Below are positions 9,410-16,696 of a stretch of 64,000 nt of DNA, piece after piece. Below the pieces are notes generated by a model. It saw only the letters and a list, made by a program, of their open reading frames with translations. It made no database searches and was not told where the DNA came from. Source of the stretch: Arthrobacter pascens (lineage in GTDB: Bacteria; Actinomycetota; Actinomycetes; Actinomycetales; Micrococcaceae); the NCBI RefSeq assembly GCF_017052465.1, contig NZ_JAFHKT010000141.1:62001-126000 (forward strand). Direction: 5' to 3'. The number at the start of each line of letters is the position of its first letter. Positions within the stretch are counted from its first letter, which is position 1. The translations under genes were made by a program, and so were the position numbers.

Positions 9410-10736
9410 GCGGCGTCCCGAGGGCCCCGAACAGAGCCTGCGAGGTTTGGGAAAGGACCTCCGCGCTGACGCACCCAAGACGTGGACCACGATGGCGGGG
9501 CTGCGGGCGCTGTCGCTAAAGGCGTGGAACAGCGGTGCGTTGCTGCAGGACGTGCTGGAACCCACGGGCGCCTATCCACGCCGTCGTGCTTTGAAGCGCC
9601 CGACGGCGGCGGAACTGCTAAGCGATTACGCTGCGGCCCAGCGGTGGGCTGCTGAGCTGTTCGAAGGGGCCGGTCCCTACACGCTGGAAACAGTGGAGGT
9701 GGGGCGCCGCACCGTGGGCTCCAACCGGATTCCGGCCGCGGCGGTATTCCCGACCGTGGACGACGAGATCGGGTTTGTCGGCAAGTCCCAGGAGGCGGCG
9801 CGGTTCCGGGAGCTGGCGGCGGAGCTTGATGTGCTGGATCCGCTGCTGCCGGGCTGGGCGGCGCGGCGGCCGCTGAAGCTGCTCGAACTGGGTTCAGATG
9901 CCCTGACCTCGGCGCGGGTGGCGCTGTGGCTTCGGGACAATCCGGGCCCGGGAATCTACGTCCGGCAACTGGGACTGCCCGGAGTGCACACAAAGTTCAT
10001 TGAGCGGCGCCGGCAGGTGATAGATCAGCTGTTGGCCGCCGTTGCGCCCGGCGCCGATAGTGACGAAGTGGAGGCCGACGCCGAAGCTCCCGTGGAGCCT
10101 CCCGTGGAAGCAGCCGGGCCGGAAGTTGCCCTGGACGACGGTGCCGGACGTACGCCGGCCGCACGCTTCGCCCGCCGGCACGGTTTCCTGCATCCGCCAG
10201 AGCTCGTCCGGTTCCGTATTCTGGACCCCGATATTCCTGCGCTCGGCGGTGCCCGTGACATCACGGTCACCGCCGAGGCATTCAGCACTCTGCGAGTGCC
10301 GGTTCGCACGGTCATTGCGACGGAGAACCTGGTAAATTTCCTCGCGCTGCCGGAGCGTTCCGGAACCCTGGCACTCTACGGAGCCGGCTACGGTTTTTCA
10401 TCCCTCCAGGATGCGGCATGGCTGCGCGAGTGCGAGGTCCTCTACTGGGGCGACATCGACACTCACGGCTTCCGGATCTTGGACCAGCTCCGCGCGGTGC
10501 ACCCGCATGTGGAGAGTGTGCTGATGGACGAGGAAACGCTGCTCGCGCATCGGGACGCGTGGGGAACCGAGCCGTCGCCGTCGCGGGCGGTGCTGACCAG
10601 ACTGGCGGCGGAAGAGTCTGCGCTCTACGAAGCACTGGGCAGCGACACCTACGGCAGGTCGGTCCGTCTCGAGCAGGAGCTGATCCGCTGGGACTGGGCG
10701 CTGCGGTGGTTGAGCCTGTCGAAACCCGGTGGTTGA
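9402..10736 (+). CDS. jetD: Wadjet JetD nuclease (DUF3322/DUF2220), first system
   Basis: 444 aa, GTG start inside the end of jetC (8-nt overlap). The N-terminal DUF3322-like arm (about residues 20-200) contains GPGIYVRQLGLPGVHTKFIE. The C-terminal Toprim-like domain related to topoisomerase VI/Spo11 has the glutamate of ATENLVNF and the acidic pair of YWGDIDTHGF (about residues 348-356), the metal site of the nuclease that cuts the trapped plasmid. An Ala/Glu/Pro-rich linker of about 40 residues sits between the arms (VEADAEAPVEPPVEAAG). The stop lies inside an interspersed GGTTGAG repeat, so the last residues (SLSKPGG) are repeat-derived rather than conserved. Confidence 0.92.
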   Translation: MPKRRPEGPEQSLRGLGKDLRADAPKTWTTMAGLRALSLKAWNSGALLQDVLEPTGAYPRRRALKRPTAAELLSDYAAAQRWAAELFEGAGPYTLETVEVGRRTVGSNRIPAAAVFPTVDDEIGFVGKSQEAARFRELAAELDVLDPLLPGWAARRPLKLLELGSDALTSARVALWLRDNPGPGIYVRQLGLPGVHTKFIERRRQVIDQLLAAVAPGADSDEVEADAEAPVEPPVEAAGPEVALDDGAGRTPAARFARRHGFLHPPELVRFRILDPDIPALGGARDITVTAEAFSTLRVPVRTVIATENLVNFLALPERSGTLALYGAGYGFSSLQDAAWLRECEVLYWGDIDTHGFRILDQLRAVHPHVESVLMDEETLLAHRDAWGTEPSPSRAVLTRLAAEESALYEALGSDTYGRSVRLEQELIRWDWALRWLSLSKPGG

Positions 10737-10762
10737 GTCCGTCGAAACCCGGTGACTCAACC
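10705..10762. repeat. Interspersed GGTTGAGCC-TGTCGAAACCC element, double copy with hairpin
   Basis: Two 23-nt units (10705-10727 and 10728-10750) differ at two bases. The second GGTTGAGTC (10731-10739) pairs perfectly with GACTCAACC (10754-10762), giving a 9-bp stem with a 14-nt loop. It lies exactly between the convergent jetD and mazF-like genes and provides the jetD stop codon. A bidirectional terminator role is an inference. There is no T-run. Confidence 0.75.
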
Positions 10763-10764
10763 TG

Positions 10765-11091
10765 TCAGCGCCCCAGCCCAAGAAAGACGGCAAGCGACTG
10801 TTCAACGGCAACCATCGTCTTGGAATCTATTCGACCCATCCGCCGCCCCAGGTTAGCGCGACGGACTGTTGTGAGTTTGTCCACCATGATCTGGCTTACG
10901 GTCTCCAAGCCGGTGAGCTGTCCCGGCTCAACCGTCAACCTCAGCAGCGGGGCGTCCGTGAGGTGGGACGTTATCGGCAGGAGGGTGACTGACTCCGACG
11001 CTTCAAACAGGTCATCCTGAATGATGAGTGCCGGTCTGCGCTTTTGCGCATATGTTCCGCCGGATACGGTCCACAGCTCACCGCGATTCAC
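10765..11091 (-). CDS. MazF/PemK-type endoribonuclease toxin
   Basis: 108 aa, standard length. MNRGELWTVSGGTYAQKRRP opens with the family's G-x-[LI]-W start. It continues with the RPALIIQDD strand, LLPITSHL (the conserved Thr/Ser loop) and LRLTVEPGQLTGLETVSQIM, with a Q-x-M-V-DKLTTV segment shared by MazF proteins. The fold is an SH3-like barrel that cuts single-stranded mRNA at short motifs. It is read after its antitoxin with a 4-nt overlap (start ATG 11091) and ends 28 nt from jetD, tail to tail. The toxin class is certain. The cleavage sequence is not predictable. Confidence 0.9.
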   Translation of the reverse strand: MNRGELWTVSGGTYAQKRRPALIIQDDLFEASESVTLLPITSHLTDAPLLRLTVEPGQLTGLETVSQIMVDKLTTVRRANLGRRMGRIDSKTMVAVEQSLAVFLGLGR

Positions 11092-11291
11092 TCCGGCCAG
11101 TCTTCCGAAATCTGTTCGATGAAATCTTGGTCGTCGCCGGACCGGTCCGAAGCAGCAACCGCAAGCGCCTGCCGCCGCGCCTCATGCTTAAACTTCTCCG
11201 TGCGTATGTCTGGCACCCACATTTGAATCTGCCGGAACCCTCGCTCGCGCATGGCAGCCCGGTGCCTGGCAACACGATCCCGTACGCTCAT
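11088..11291 (-). CDS. Antitoxin of the MazF-type pair (DUF3018-like)
   Basis: 67 aa. MSVRDRVARHRAAMRERGFR followed by QIQMWVPDIRTEKFKHEARR is the short antitoxin-MazE-like (DUF3018) sequence that regularly precedes MazF-type toxins in actinobacteria. The second half is acidic (SDRSGDDQDFIEQISEDWPE) and would occupy the toxin's RNA groove. Immediately upstream on the plus strand at 11293-11310 lies an AT-rich patch, ATGTTACATGTAACA, with a TGTTACATGTAACA palindrome, a likely operator/promoter for the pair. Confidence 0.85.
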   Translation of the reverse strand: MSVRDRVARHRAAMRERGFRQIQMWVPDIRTEKFKHEARRQALAVAASDRSGDDQDFIEQISEDWPE

Positions 11292-11295
11292 GTGT

Positions 11296-11311
11296 CTATG
11301 TTACATGTAAC
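11296..11311. promoter_or_regulatory. Palindrome upstream of the MazEF-type pair
   Basis: The sequence TGTTACATGTAACA is a perfect 14-nt inverted repeat directly before the antitoxin start on the minus strand, in an otherwise G+C-rich region. Its place fits an autoregulatory operator overlapping the promoter. Binding by the antitoxin complex is inferred, not shown. Confidence 0.6.
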
Positions 11312-11378
11312 ACCTAGGCGTTGTCCGCGCGGATCGCCGCTCAGATCGCCACGTCTAGAGCCGGGTTGGTTGGAAGAT

Positions 11379-11534
11379 TCAGCCGCCGTTGTAGCGGGCA
11401 AGTGCTTCCTTGTAGACAGCGGCGGTTTCAAGGTCGCCCCAGGCGGTGTATTTGGCGATGATGTTCGCTAGGTCGCGTTTGATGACCCAATGCGCGTCAT
11501 ACCGCTCCCGAGGACGGGGAACGTAATCGTTCAT
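11379..11534 (-). CDS. Small protein of unknown function (51 aa)
   Basis: 51 aa. The start ATG 11534 overlaps the stop of the preceding small gene as ATGA. The sequence MNDYVPRPRERYDAHWVIKR and then DLANIIAKYTAWGDLETAAVY is soluble, rich in charged and aromatic residues, and predicted helical. I recognise no family. Coupled translation with the upstream gene, the strong ribosome site of that gene and normal codon use argue that both are real. The role is unknown. The two could be subunits of one complex or a tiny two-part regulatory or toxin-antitoxin unit. Confidence 0.6.
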   Translation of the reverse strand: MNDYVPRPRERYDAHWVIKRDLANIIAKYTAWGDLETAAVYKEALARYNGG

Positions 11535-11656
11535 GATTTCCCACCCCCTTGCGCCTCTTCACGCTCCAGCAGATAGCGCAGGAATGCCGCCTGGTTGTCG
11601 ATTTCCCGCTGTTTGCGCGGGGAAACCCAGTCCAGCAATTCTTGGTTGTCAGCCAT
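11531..11656 (-). CDS. Small protein of unknown function (41 aa), first of a coupled pair
   Basis: 41 aa from ATG 11656, preceded by a very strong ribosome site GGAAGGAG at 8-nt spacing. The frame is open much farther upstream, but nothing there looks coding. Sequence: MADNQELLDWVSPRKQREID, then a helix NQAAFLRYLLEREEAQ and a Gly/Lys tail. It is amphipathic and helical, with no membrane segment. It overlaps the 51-aa gene by 4 nt. No family recognised. Confidence 0.6.
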   Translation of the reverse strand: MADNQELLDWVSPRKQREIDNQAAFLRYLLEREEAQGGGKS

Positions 11657-11836
11657 GGTGTTCACTCCTTCCAGGTATGAATCGATGTTCACCCCGTTCA
11701 GGCAAGATCGGCCAAAGTTTCCGGCAAGATCAGCGAAGGTCTTATCGGCGCGAGACACGCCAAGGCGCGGAAACGCGGAGAGATGTCGACCGCCTGAGAC
11801 ACTGAGGGCTGGCCCGAACCAATCAAAGGAGCAGCC

Positions 11837-12211
11837 TTGGAGGCAGCAGCAGTAACCACGTGGATGTTCGTCGATGAATGTCCGATCCCCAATGACGTTG
11901 CGGAGCTTATGCTCCCGGGCGAGCAGCCCGTGGCCGCGTACAAGACATTCCGGGACAGCGCCGTTTTCACGACCAAGCGGATGATCGTCCGGGATGCCCA
12001 GGGCCTGACGGGTAAGAAGGTGGAGGTGTACTCGCTGCCCTACTCCGCCATCAACATGTGGTCCTCGGAGAACGCCGGAAAATTTGATCTCGACGCTGAG
12101 CTGGAGATGTGGACCCGTGCGGGGCACATCAAGATCAAGGTGGGGAAGAAGGTCGATGTGCGGCGCCTGGACATGCTGATCGCGACTTCGGTCCTCGGCG
12201 CGCAGCACTGA
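11837..12211 (+). CDS. PH-domain-like protein (YvbH/bPH_3 type)
   Basis: 124 aa from TTG 11837, with AAAGGAG placed 7 nt before it. The body begins at about residue 18 with NDVAELMLPGEQPVAAYKTF, then a strand pair with FTTKRMIVRD, then KVEVYSLPYSAINMWSSENA and a closing helix LDMLIATSV. This is the bacterial PH-like fold used in short stress-related proteins of Bacillus and actinobacteria. No transmembrane segment or catalytic motif is present. Its function is not established for the family. It is divergent from the two tiny genes and followed about 100 nt later by the GntR regulator. Confidence 0.75.
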   Translation: MEAAAVTTWMFVDECPIPNDVAELMLPGEQPVAAYKTFRDSAVFTTKRMIVRDAQGLTGKKVEVYSLPYSAINMWSSENAGKFDLDAELEMWTRAGHIKIKVGKKVDVRRLDMLIATSVLGAQH

Positions 12212-12315
12212 TTTCGGATGCTCTCCTGGGCACTCTGAGGTAAGGCTTCCACCTTGTCCAACAAACGCGTAGCACTTGTTAGGCTGGATCAACCACAGAT
12301 CTAAGCGAGGCAAAC

Positions 12316-13098
12316 GTGCACGAGGACGCCGCCAGGTTCCTGTCCCAGCCGGTGGAGGCCCAGACCGGCTCGCCGCTCCGGGTTGCCGTCTACTCCCGGA
12401 TCGCCGAGGCCATCCGCAACAACCTGCTCACCCCCGGCTCCATGCTCCCCACCGAGACCGACCTCGGCGCGGACATGAAGGTCAGCCGCACCGTGGTCCG
12501 CGAAGCCCTGATGCTGCTCGAGGAGGACGGCCTCATCCGGGCCCGCCGCGGCGTCGGCCGGTTCGTCTCCGACACCCTCCCTCGCATCGGCATCGAACGG
12601 ATCCGCCCCTTCGAGGAAGTCCTCGGCGGCCCCGGACAGCACCTTGAAATCAAACGCATCCAGCGGGAACGGCAGCCCGCCTCCGAGTTTGTTGCCCCCG
12701 GCGTCGGCGTCGAGCCCGGCGCCGACTGCTGGCTATGGGAATCGGTCCTGATCCGCGACGGCGAAGCCATCGCCCACCTGCAGGAAAACATCTCCGCGGG
12801 GCCGCTCCGTGTCGGCAAAGCCGCCCCCGCACCGCTGGAGATCGACGACGACGGCGGCACCACGCTGCTCGCCGCCCTCAACTCCCGCATCGGCCGGGTT
12901 CTGGGGCCGGGCGAATGCCAGATCGGCCTGAGCCAGGTGGGCCCCAGCCGTGCCAAGCTGCTCGACCTGCGCGCCCCGGATCCGGTCCTCGTGCTGACGC
13001 AGTACGTCAGGCACGGAAACCGGCCCTTCTACCTGGCCAAGTGCCTGGTCGCGGCACGCGCCGGGCACCTGTCCGTGATGCAGTCGCTCCAGTCCTGA
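12316..13098 (+). CDS. GntR-family regulator with UTRA domain (HutC subfamily)
   Basis: 260 aa from GTG 12316 with GCGAGG upstream. The N-terminal winged helix (residues about 20-88) has the GntR pattern: YSRIAEAIRNNLLTPGSMLP, TETDLGADMKVSRTVVREAL and a wing RARRGVGRFV. The C-terminal ligand domain (about 100-255) ends with RPFYLAKCLVAARAGHLSVM, typical of UTRA. Such proteins bind a sugar phosphate or similar effector. The nucleoside hydrolase, transporter and ribokinase genes 4-8 kb away are plausible targets, since a short GTTGT-TAT-ACAAC palindrome lies in their promoter region. That link is inference. A decayed copy of the 3' end of a close paralogue lies at 14.5 kb. Confidence 0.88.
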   Translation: MHEDAARFLSQPVEAQTGSPLRVAVYSRIAEAIRNNLLTPGSMLPTETDLGADMKVSRTVVREALMLLEEDGLIRARRGVGRFVSDTLPRIGIERIRPFEEVLGGPGQHLEIKRIQRERQPASEFVAPGVGVEPGADCWLWESVLIRDGEAIAHLQENISAGPLRVGKAAPAPLEIDDDGGTTLLAALNSRIGRVLGPGECQIGLSQVGPSRAKLLDLRAPDPVLVLTQYVRHGNRPFYLAKCLVAARAGHLSVMQSLQS

Positions 13099-13108
13099 GG
13101 CGAATAAG

Positions 13109-13262
13109 TCCGGCTGAGCTGAGGCGGCCCTTCCCCGCATAACCGGTCCGGTCCCCGGCCGTTCAAGCGGGCGAAGGCCGTTCATGCGGTGGAGGCCACG
13201 GGCCGTTACCCGCGACGGCCTTGCAAGCGTTCACGCGGCCATGTGCCCAGCCCCCACTCGTC
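13109..13262 (-). pseudogene. Duplicated patch: intergenic DNA plus the last codons of a subtilisin-like protease gene
   Basis: 13109-13250 matches 15269-15409 along its length, including CCCGCATAACCGGTCCGG. In the second place this sequence is the spacer and the 3' end of the intact protease gene. Read on the minus strand, 13212-13250 still gives WAHGRVNACKAV, nearly the LWEHGRVNACKAV tail of the protease, then loses similarity. It is the stub of a former protease copy. Confidence 0.75.
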
Positions 13263-13286
13263 CGGGCGCTCTGCCGTTATCCACTG

Positions 13287-14135
13287 CTAAAGGCACTTGG
13301 GCTGGTAGGCCGGGTCAGCCGGACCGGACACCTTACCCAGCGCGTGGGCCACGAACTGGTGCACCACGGGGTCGTTTGGCGTCTGGTCATGTTCGAAGAC
13401 GTCGGCGGGGCACTTGTCCTGGATGGTGATGTTAGTGACCTGCCGCGCCGGACCGTTGAGGAACTGGCTGTTGTAGGGGATGACCACTTCGTCGTGGACC
13501 GTGGAGATGACCGTGTAGGAGGGACCTGCAACAGTATCCCCGATGGAGTTGAGCTTCTCCATGAACGCCGACCCTGCCTGCTGGTCGGCGCAGGCGGCAC
13601 AGCCCAGGCCGGTGTAGTCCGGATCCGGGACAAAGCCCGGCGGCGGGACGATCACACCTTCGGTGCCGTGGTTGGAGGGTGCGACCCCAATGAGCTGATG
13701 GACGTATTTGGCGCCGCCGAGAAAGCCAATGTAGTACCGGGGCATCATGCCGCCTTGGCTGTGGCCTACCAGATTCACTTTCTTGGCGCCGGTGGCGGCA
13801 AGCACTGACTCCACGAACGGTGCGAGTTCCTGCGCCGATTCGGCCACCGGCGCGGTGGCATACACGCCGTTCGTCTCGCCGTAGTTGAGGGCGAAAACGC
13901 AGTACCCGGCGCTCTTGAGGTAGGGCGACAGGGTGGACCAGTTCTTCTCCATGCTCTCGAAAGTTCCAGGCACCAGAATGACCGGATACGGGTGCTCGGC
14001 AGTCGGTTTGCAGGACCAGTCATTGGCTCCCGGCGGGGAAATCTCAACGACTCCGGCTTGGGCCGGAGCTGCGGCCAAGGAAATCGTAAGCGCAGCAACG
14101 GCGGCAACGGACAGGGCTCTGGTGAGCAGCGACAT
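13287..14135 (-). CDS. Secreted lipase/esterase (LipA/EstA-type alpha/beta hydrolase)
   Basis: 282 aa. A clear signal peptide (residues 1-27, hydrophobic SVAAVAALTISLAAAPAQA) indicates export. The mature part starts with the oxyanion segment PVILVPGTFES, carries the nucleophile elbow VGHSQGGMMPRYY (Ser126), and has candidate Asp and His late in the chain (STVHDEVVIP and PVVHQFVAHAL). Paired cysteines (CAACADQ, DKCPADVF, QPKCL) fit disulfides. Length and order match actinobacterial class I secreted triacylglycerol lipases. It sits between the two duplicated patches and so may have been brought in with the rearrangement. Confidence 0.9.
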   Translation of the reverse strand: MSLLTRALSVAAVAALTISLAAAPAQAGVVEISPPGANDWSCKPTAEHPYPVILVPGTFESMEKNWSTLSPYLKSAGYCVFALNYGETNGVYATAPVAESAQELAPFVESVLAATGAKKVNLVGHSQGGMMPRYYIGFLGGAKYVHQLIGVAPSNHGTEGVIVPPPGFVPDPDYTGLGCAACADQQAGSAFMEKLNSIGDTVAGPSYTVISTVHDEVVIPYNSQFLNGPARQVTNITIQDKCPADVFEHDQTPNDPVVHQFVAHALGKVSGPADPAYQPKCL

Positions 14136-14524
14136 GAAAACCTCTTTGTTCGTGTGTCAACGGAACCGGGGCAGAAAGTAGAAACTGGTTCGGCGTGCCA
14201 ACCAGGGTTTGCCCGGGTACTCAAATGTAGGCAGCGCGGAGTCCGGTGCGGCCATGGTTTTGCACGGATGTGCGCGGAATTCGGCTGCCTGGCGAAGCCT
14301 GTCTGCGCTGCAGTGACGCTCCTGTCCCGAGCCAAAGCTACTGGTCAGTAACCATTTTCTAGGGCGACAGCCAGGAAAAACGGCCAAACGCGCCTGCACA
14401 AAAGTGCAATGGCCGAATGGCAGTGAAGCAGGTCAGGGAACATCGGATGTTGCTGCCGAGGAATTCTCCGGCGAGGCTAGGAGCCGTGCCCTGCAGGTGG
14501 TCCGAGGCAGCCTGGTGGGCGCCG
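14136..14524. other. Upstream region of the lipase gene, no gene seen
   Basis: About 390 nt containing the lipase promoter region at its left end. Only short frames without homology cross it. The composition is less G+C-biased than the neighbouring genes, and it leads into the remnant of a GntR-type gene. No terminator or RNA is evident. Confidence 0.5.
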
Positions 14525-14662
14525 TCCGCATCGTGCTGACGCAGTACGTCAGACATGCGAACCGGCCCTTCTACTTGACCAAAATGCCTGGTTGCGGCAC
14601 GCGCCGGGCACATCTTGCTGATGCACTCGCTGCAGTCGTAGGCCGAACTAATATGCGGGGCC
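14525..14662 (+). pseudogene. 3' remnant of a GntR/UTRA regulator gene
   Basis: The plus strand gives IVLTQYVRHANRPFYLTK, almost the same as VLVLTQYVRHGNRPFYLAK of the intact regulator at 12.3 kb. After an extra A in AAAA (about 14580) the neighbouring frame continues CLVAARAGHILLMHSLQS and stops, again matching the end of the intact gene. Only the final 45 or so codons remain. The DNA-binding part is gone, so it is non-functional. Confidence 0.85.
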
Positions 14663-14678
14663 CGCTAAAGGGAAGTTT

Positions 14679-15263
14679 CTATCTTTCCGGGTCCAGCATG
14701 AACGACAGCCACCATGCGTCTCCCCTAATCTGAGACAGCCTCATCTGAGCATCAAAGTCCTTGAGCTTCCCGCGCGCTTCACAGGTGATCCAACTGCTGT
14801 TCGTGTACTGCAGCTCGCAGTTTTCCTCGTTGATGACCAGCTTTCCCTGCCACCCGCTGTCACGGATAATCCGTTCCACGTCTGCCCGCGTCATGCCCTG
14901 GCCTTCAGGCCCCGACCACTGCCGGTGCAGGGACGGGCAGGGTGCAGTCACCGCCCCGCAGGGAAGGAATGCCGTGGCTTGAACGATCCGCCCTGACCTT
15001 CCCTGCACATTCCCGAGCTTGAAGCCCTCAGGAACTGCAAGGTCGTCTGCTTCACGTAGCATCTCATTGGTTCTAGCCGCCTCCAGAAACCCGCTGGCAA
15101 CCACGAAGGCGGCAATCAGCAGCACCGTTGCACTGCTCAGGATCAAGGCAGTCCGGCGCTTCTTCAGGCTGTTGAGGACAAGAGCAATAACGCCGACAAG
15201 AACGGTGACCATGACAGACACAAGGATCACCGGGAAGTTCACTGTGAAGGCAGGGTATTCCAT
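14679..15263 (-). CDS. Membrane protein of unknown function (two N-terminal helices)
   Basis: 194 aa. Two hydrophobic helices (about residues 9-31 and 38-60) are separated by a short basic KKRR turn. A soluble part outside or inside the membrane follows (about 65-194) with four cysteines (FLPCGAVTAPCPSLHR, ENCELQY, ITCEARGK) that could form disulfides. The C-terminal half has alternating strands and an ADVERIIRDSGWQGKL helix. No family recognised. It occupies DNA present in only one of the two duplicated patches, that is, it interrupts the spacer between the GntR remnant and the protease. Confidence 0.7.
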   Translation of the reverse strand: MEYPAFTVNFPVILVSVMVTVLVGVIALVLNSLKKRRTALILSSATVLLIAAFVVASGFLEAARTNEMLREADDLAVPEGFKLGNVQGRSGRIVQATAFLPCGAVTAPCPSLHRQWSGPEGQGMTRADVERIIRDSGWQGKLVINEENCELQYTNSSWITCEARGKLKDFDAQMRLSQIRGDAWWLSFMLDPER

Positions 15264-15268
15264 GGGCT

Positions 15269-15347
15269 CCGTCCGAGCTTAGGCGGCCCTCCCCCGCATA
15301 ACCGGTCCGGGCCCCGGCCTTTCATGCTGGCGCGGGCCGGTCATGCG
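15269..15347. repeat. Second copy of the duplicated spacer
   Basis: It matches the spacer following the intact GntR gene (13109 onwards): TAGGCGGCCC, CCCGCATAACCGGTCCGG and the following TTCATG segment. The match continues into the protease 3' end up to about 15409. It marks the right border of the inserted membrane-protein segment. Confidence 0.75.
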
Positions 15348-16655
15348 CTAGTGCAAGGGGCAATCACCATCGACGGCCTTGCAGGCATTCACGCGGCCGT
15401 GCTCCCAGAGGGTGCCCGTTCCATCAATATTGTCAGCGGTGAGTTCGACCTTGTCGCGGACTGCATCGTTATCGATGTCGGCAGATGTGCTCCAGACAAG
15501 CGCGGCAACGCCGGCCACAATCGGTGAGGCCATTGAGGTGCCGCTGCCAATGTCATAACCCGTGGACCGGCCATTCTGCGTCCCCAGGACGAAGGGGTGG
15601 TTCGGGAAGGTCGAGTAGACATTAACACCCGGCGCCGCGAGATCCACCCATTTACCATAGGTCGAGAACGACGCTTTGACATCCCTGTTGTCCGTTGCAG
15701 CCACGGCAATAACGTTGGGATACGCGCCAGGGTAGATCTTGGCCTGCGTACCGGCATTGCCGGCCGCGGCTACTATCACCACGCCTCGGTTCCATGCGTT
15801 GTTGACGGCAGTTTCCAGCGTGCGTGACGAGACACGCTGTCCGAGGCTCATGTTGATCACTTTGGCACCGTTGGCGGCGGCCCAGCTGATGCCGTTTGCA
15901 ATGGCCGAGCTGGAGCCGGACCCGCTGTCATTGAGCACCTTGACATCCAGGATGGTGCAGTCCGGGCAGACACCGGCAACACCTATCGTGTTGTTGGCTT
16001 TGGCGGCAACGATGCCGGCGACGTGGGTGCCGTGGCCGTACTTGTCCTCAGGGTCTGCTTTGGGATCTTCTTTGGTGTCCGCACTCACGAAGTTGGCGAA
16101 TCCAACAACCTGCGGTGCGATGTCGTCGTGGACATTAGCCACCCCTGAATCGAGAATGGCGACTGGTGTGCCTTTCACGGTCGCGGCGGTCCACGCTTCG
16201 ACGGCATCGACATCGGCGTCCGCTGTGCCGTCGGCCGCCACCGGCGTGCCGTTGGCGCTGGTGAGAGACTGACCAGTGTTCTGCAGGGCGTACTGTTGCG
16301 GGAAGTACTGGTCATTGGTGGCGGCAGTAACCTGCTCGTCCGGCTCGGCGTACTCAACTACCGGGTTCCGGCTCAAGGCTTCGATGAGCTGCAGTTCTTT
16401 ACCGGCGGGCACCTTGATGAGTTGAGCGCCAGTGCTGCCGATACCGGGGCCCTCCCTGAGGCCGTGCTGGCGCAGGGCGCCAGCCGCCGCACCCTTGTCG
16501 CGGAATTTGACCATGATCTGTCCCGCAACATGTGATGACTGGGTCGCCGCGTTGCCCGGCGCCACGGCGTTGCCCGGGGCTGCCAGGGTGATTCCGCCGA
16601 ACCCCATGGCTACCGCGGCGACGCTGGCTATAACGATCTTTTTCATAAAGAGCAT
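15348..16655 (-). CDS. Secreted subtilisin-like serine protease (S8 family)
   Basis: 435 aa. Signal peptide at residues 1-26 (KKIVIASVAAVAMGFGG) and an inhibitor-I9-like propeptide (about 40-110, ending VVEYAEPDE). The catalytic triad is complete: Asp169 in VAILDSG, His208 in GHGTHVAGIVAAK and Ser374 in GTSMASPIVAGVAAL. The oxyanion Asn is in VIVAAAGNAG. Two Cys (CPDC) are close together, with further Cys at the C-terminus. The layout is that of thermitase/fervidolysin-like secreted proteases, which degrade extracellular protein after self-processing. The start could also be the ATG 9 nt later (MKK). The 3' end is shared with a duplicated stub at 13.2 kb. Confidence 0.93.
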   Translation of the reverse strand: MLFMKKIVIASVAAVAMGFGGITLAAPGNAVAPGNAATQSSHVAGQIMVKFRDKGAAAGALRQHGLREGPGIGSTGAQLIKVPAGKELQLIEALSRNPVVEYAEPDEQVTAATNDQYFPQQYALQNTGQSLTSANGTPVAADGTADADVDAVEAWTAATVKGTPVAILDSGVANVHDDIAPQVVGFANFVSADTKEDPKADPEDKYGHGTHVAGIVAAKANNTIGVAGVCPDCTILDVKVLNDSGSGSSSAIANGISWAAANGAKVINMSLGQRVSSRTLETAVNNAWNRGVVIVAAAGNAGTQAKIYPGAYPNVIAVAATDNRDVKASFSTYGKWVDLAAPGVNVYSTFPNHPFVLGTQNGRSTGYDIGSGTSMASPIVAGVAALVWSTSADIDNDAVRDKVELTADNIDGTGTLWEHGRVNACKAVDGDCPLH

Positions 16656-16696
16656 CTTGCTTCAATCTGCACCAGCTAGATAGAGCTGTCGCCCAA

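Noticed and set aside
6494-9565. 1,023-codon open frame on the minus strand
   Set aside because: Antisense of jetC; mirror of its coiled coil with biased composition and no known motif.
11657-12313. Long minus-strand extension of the 41-aa frame
   Set aside because: It runs antisense through the PH-like gene; the strong ribosome site supports the short start.
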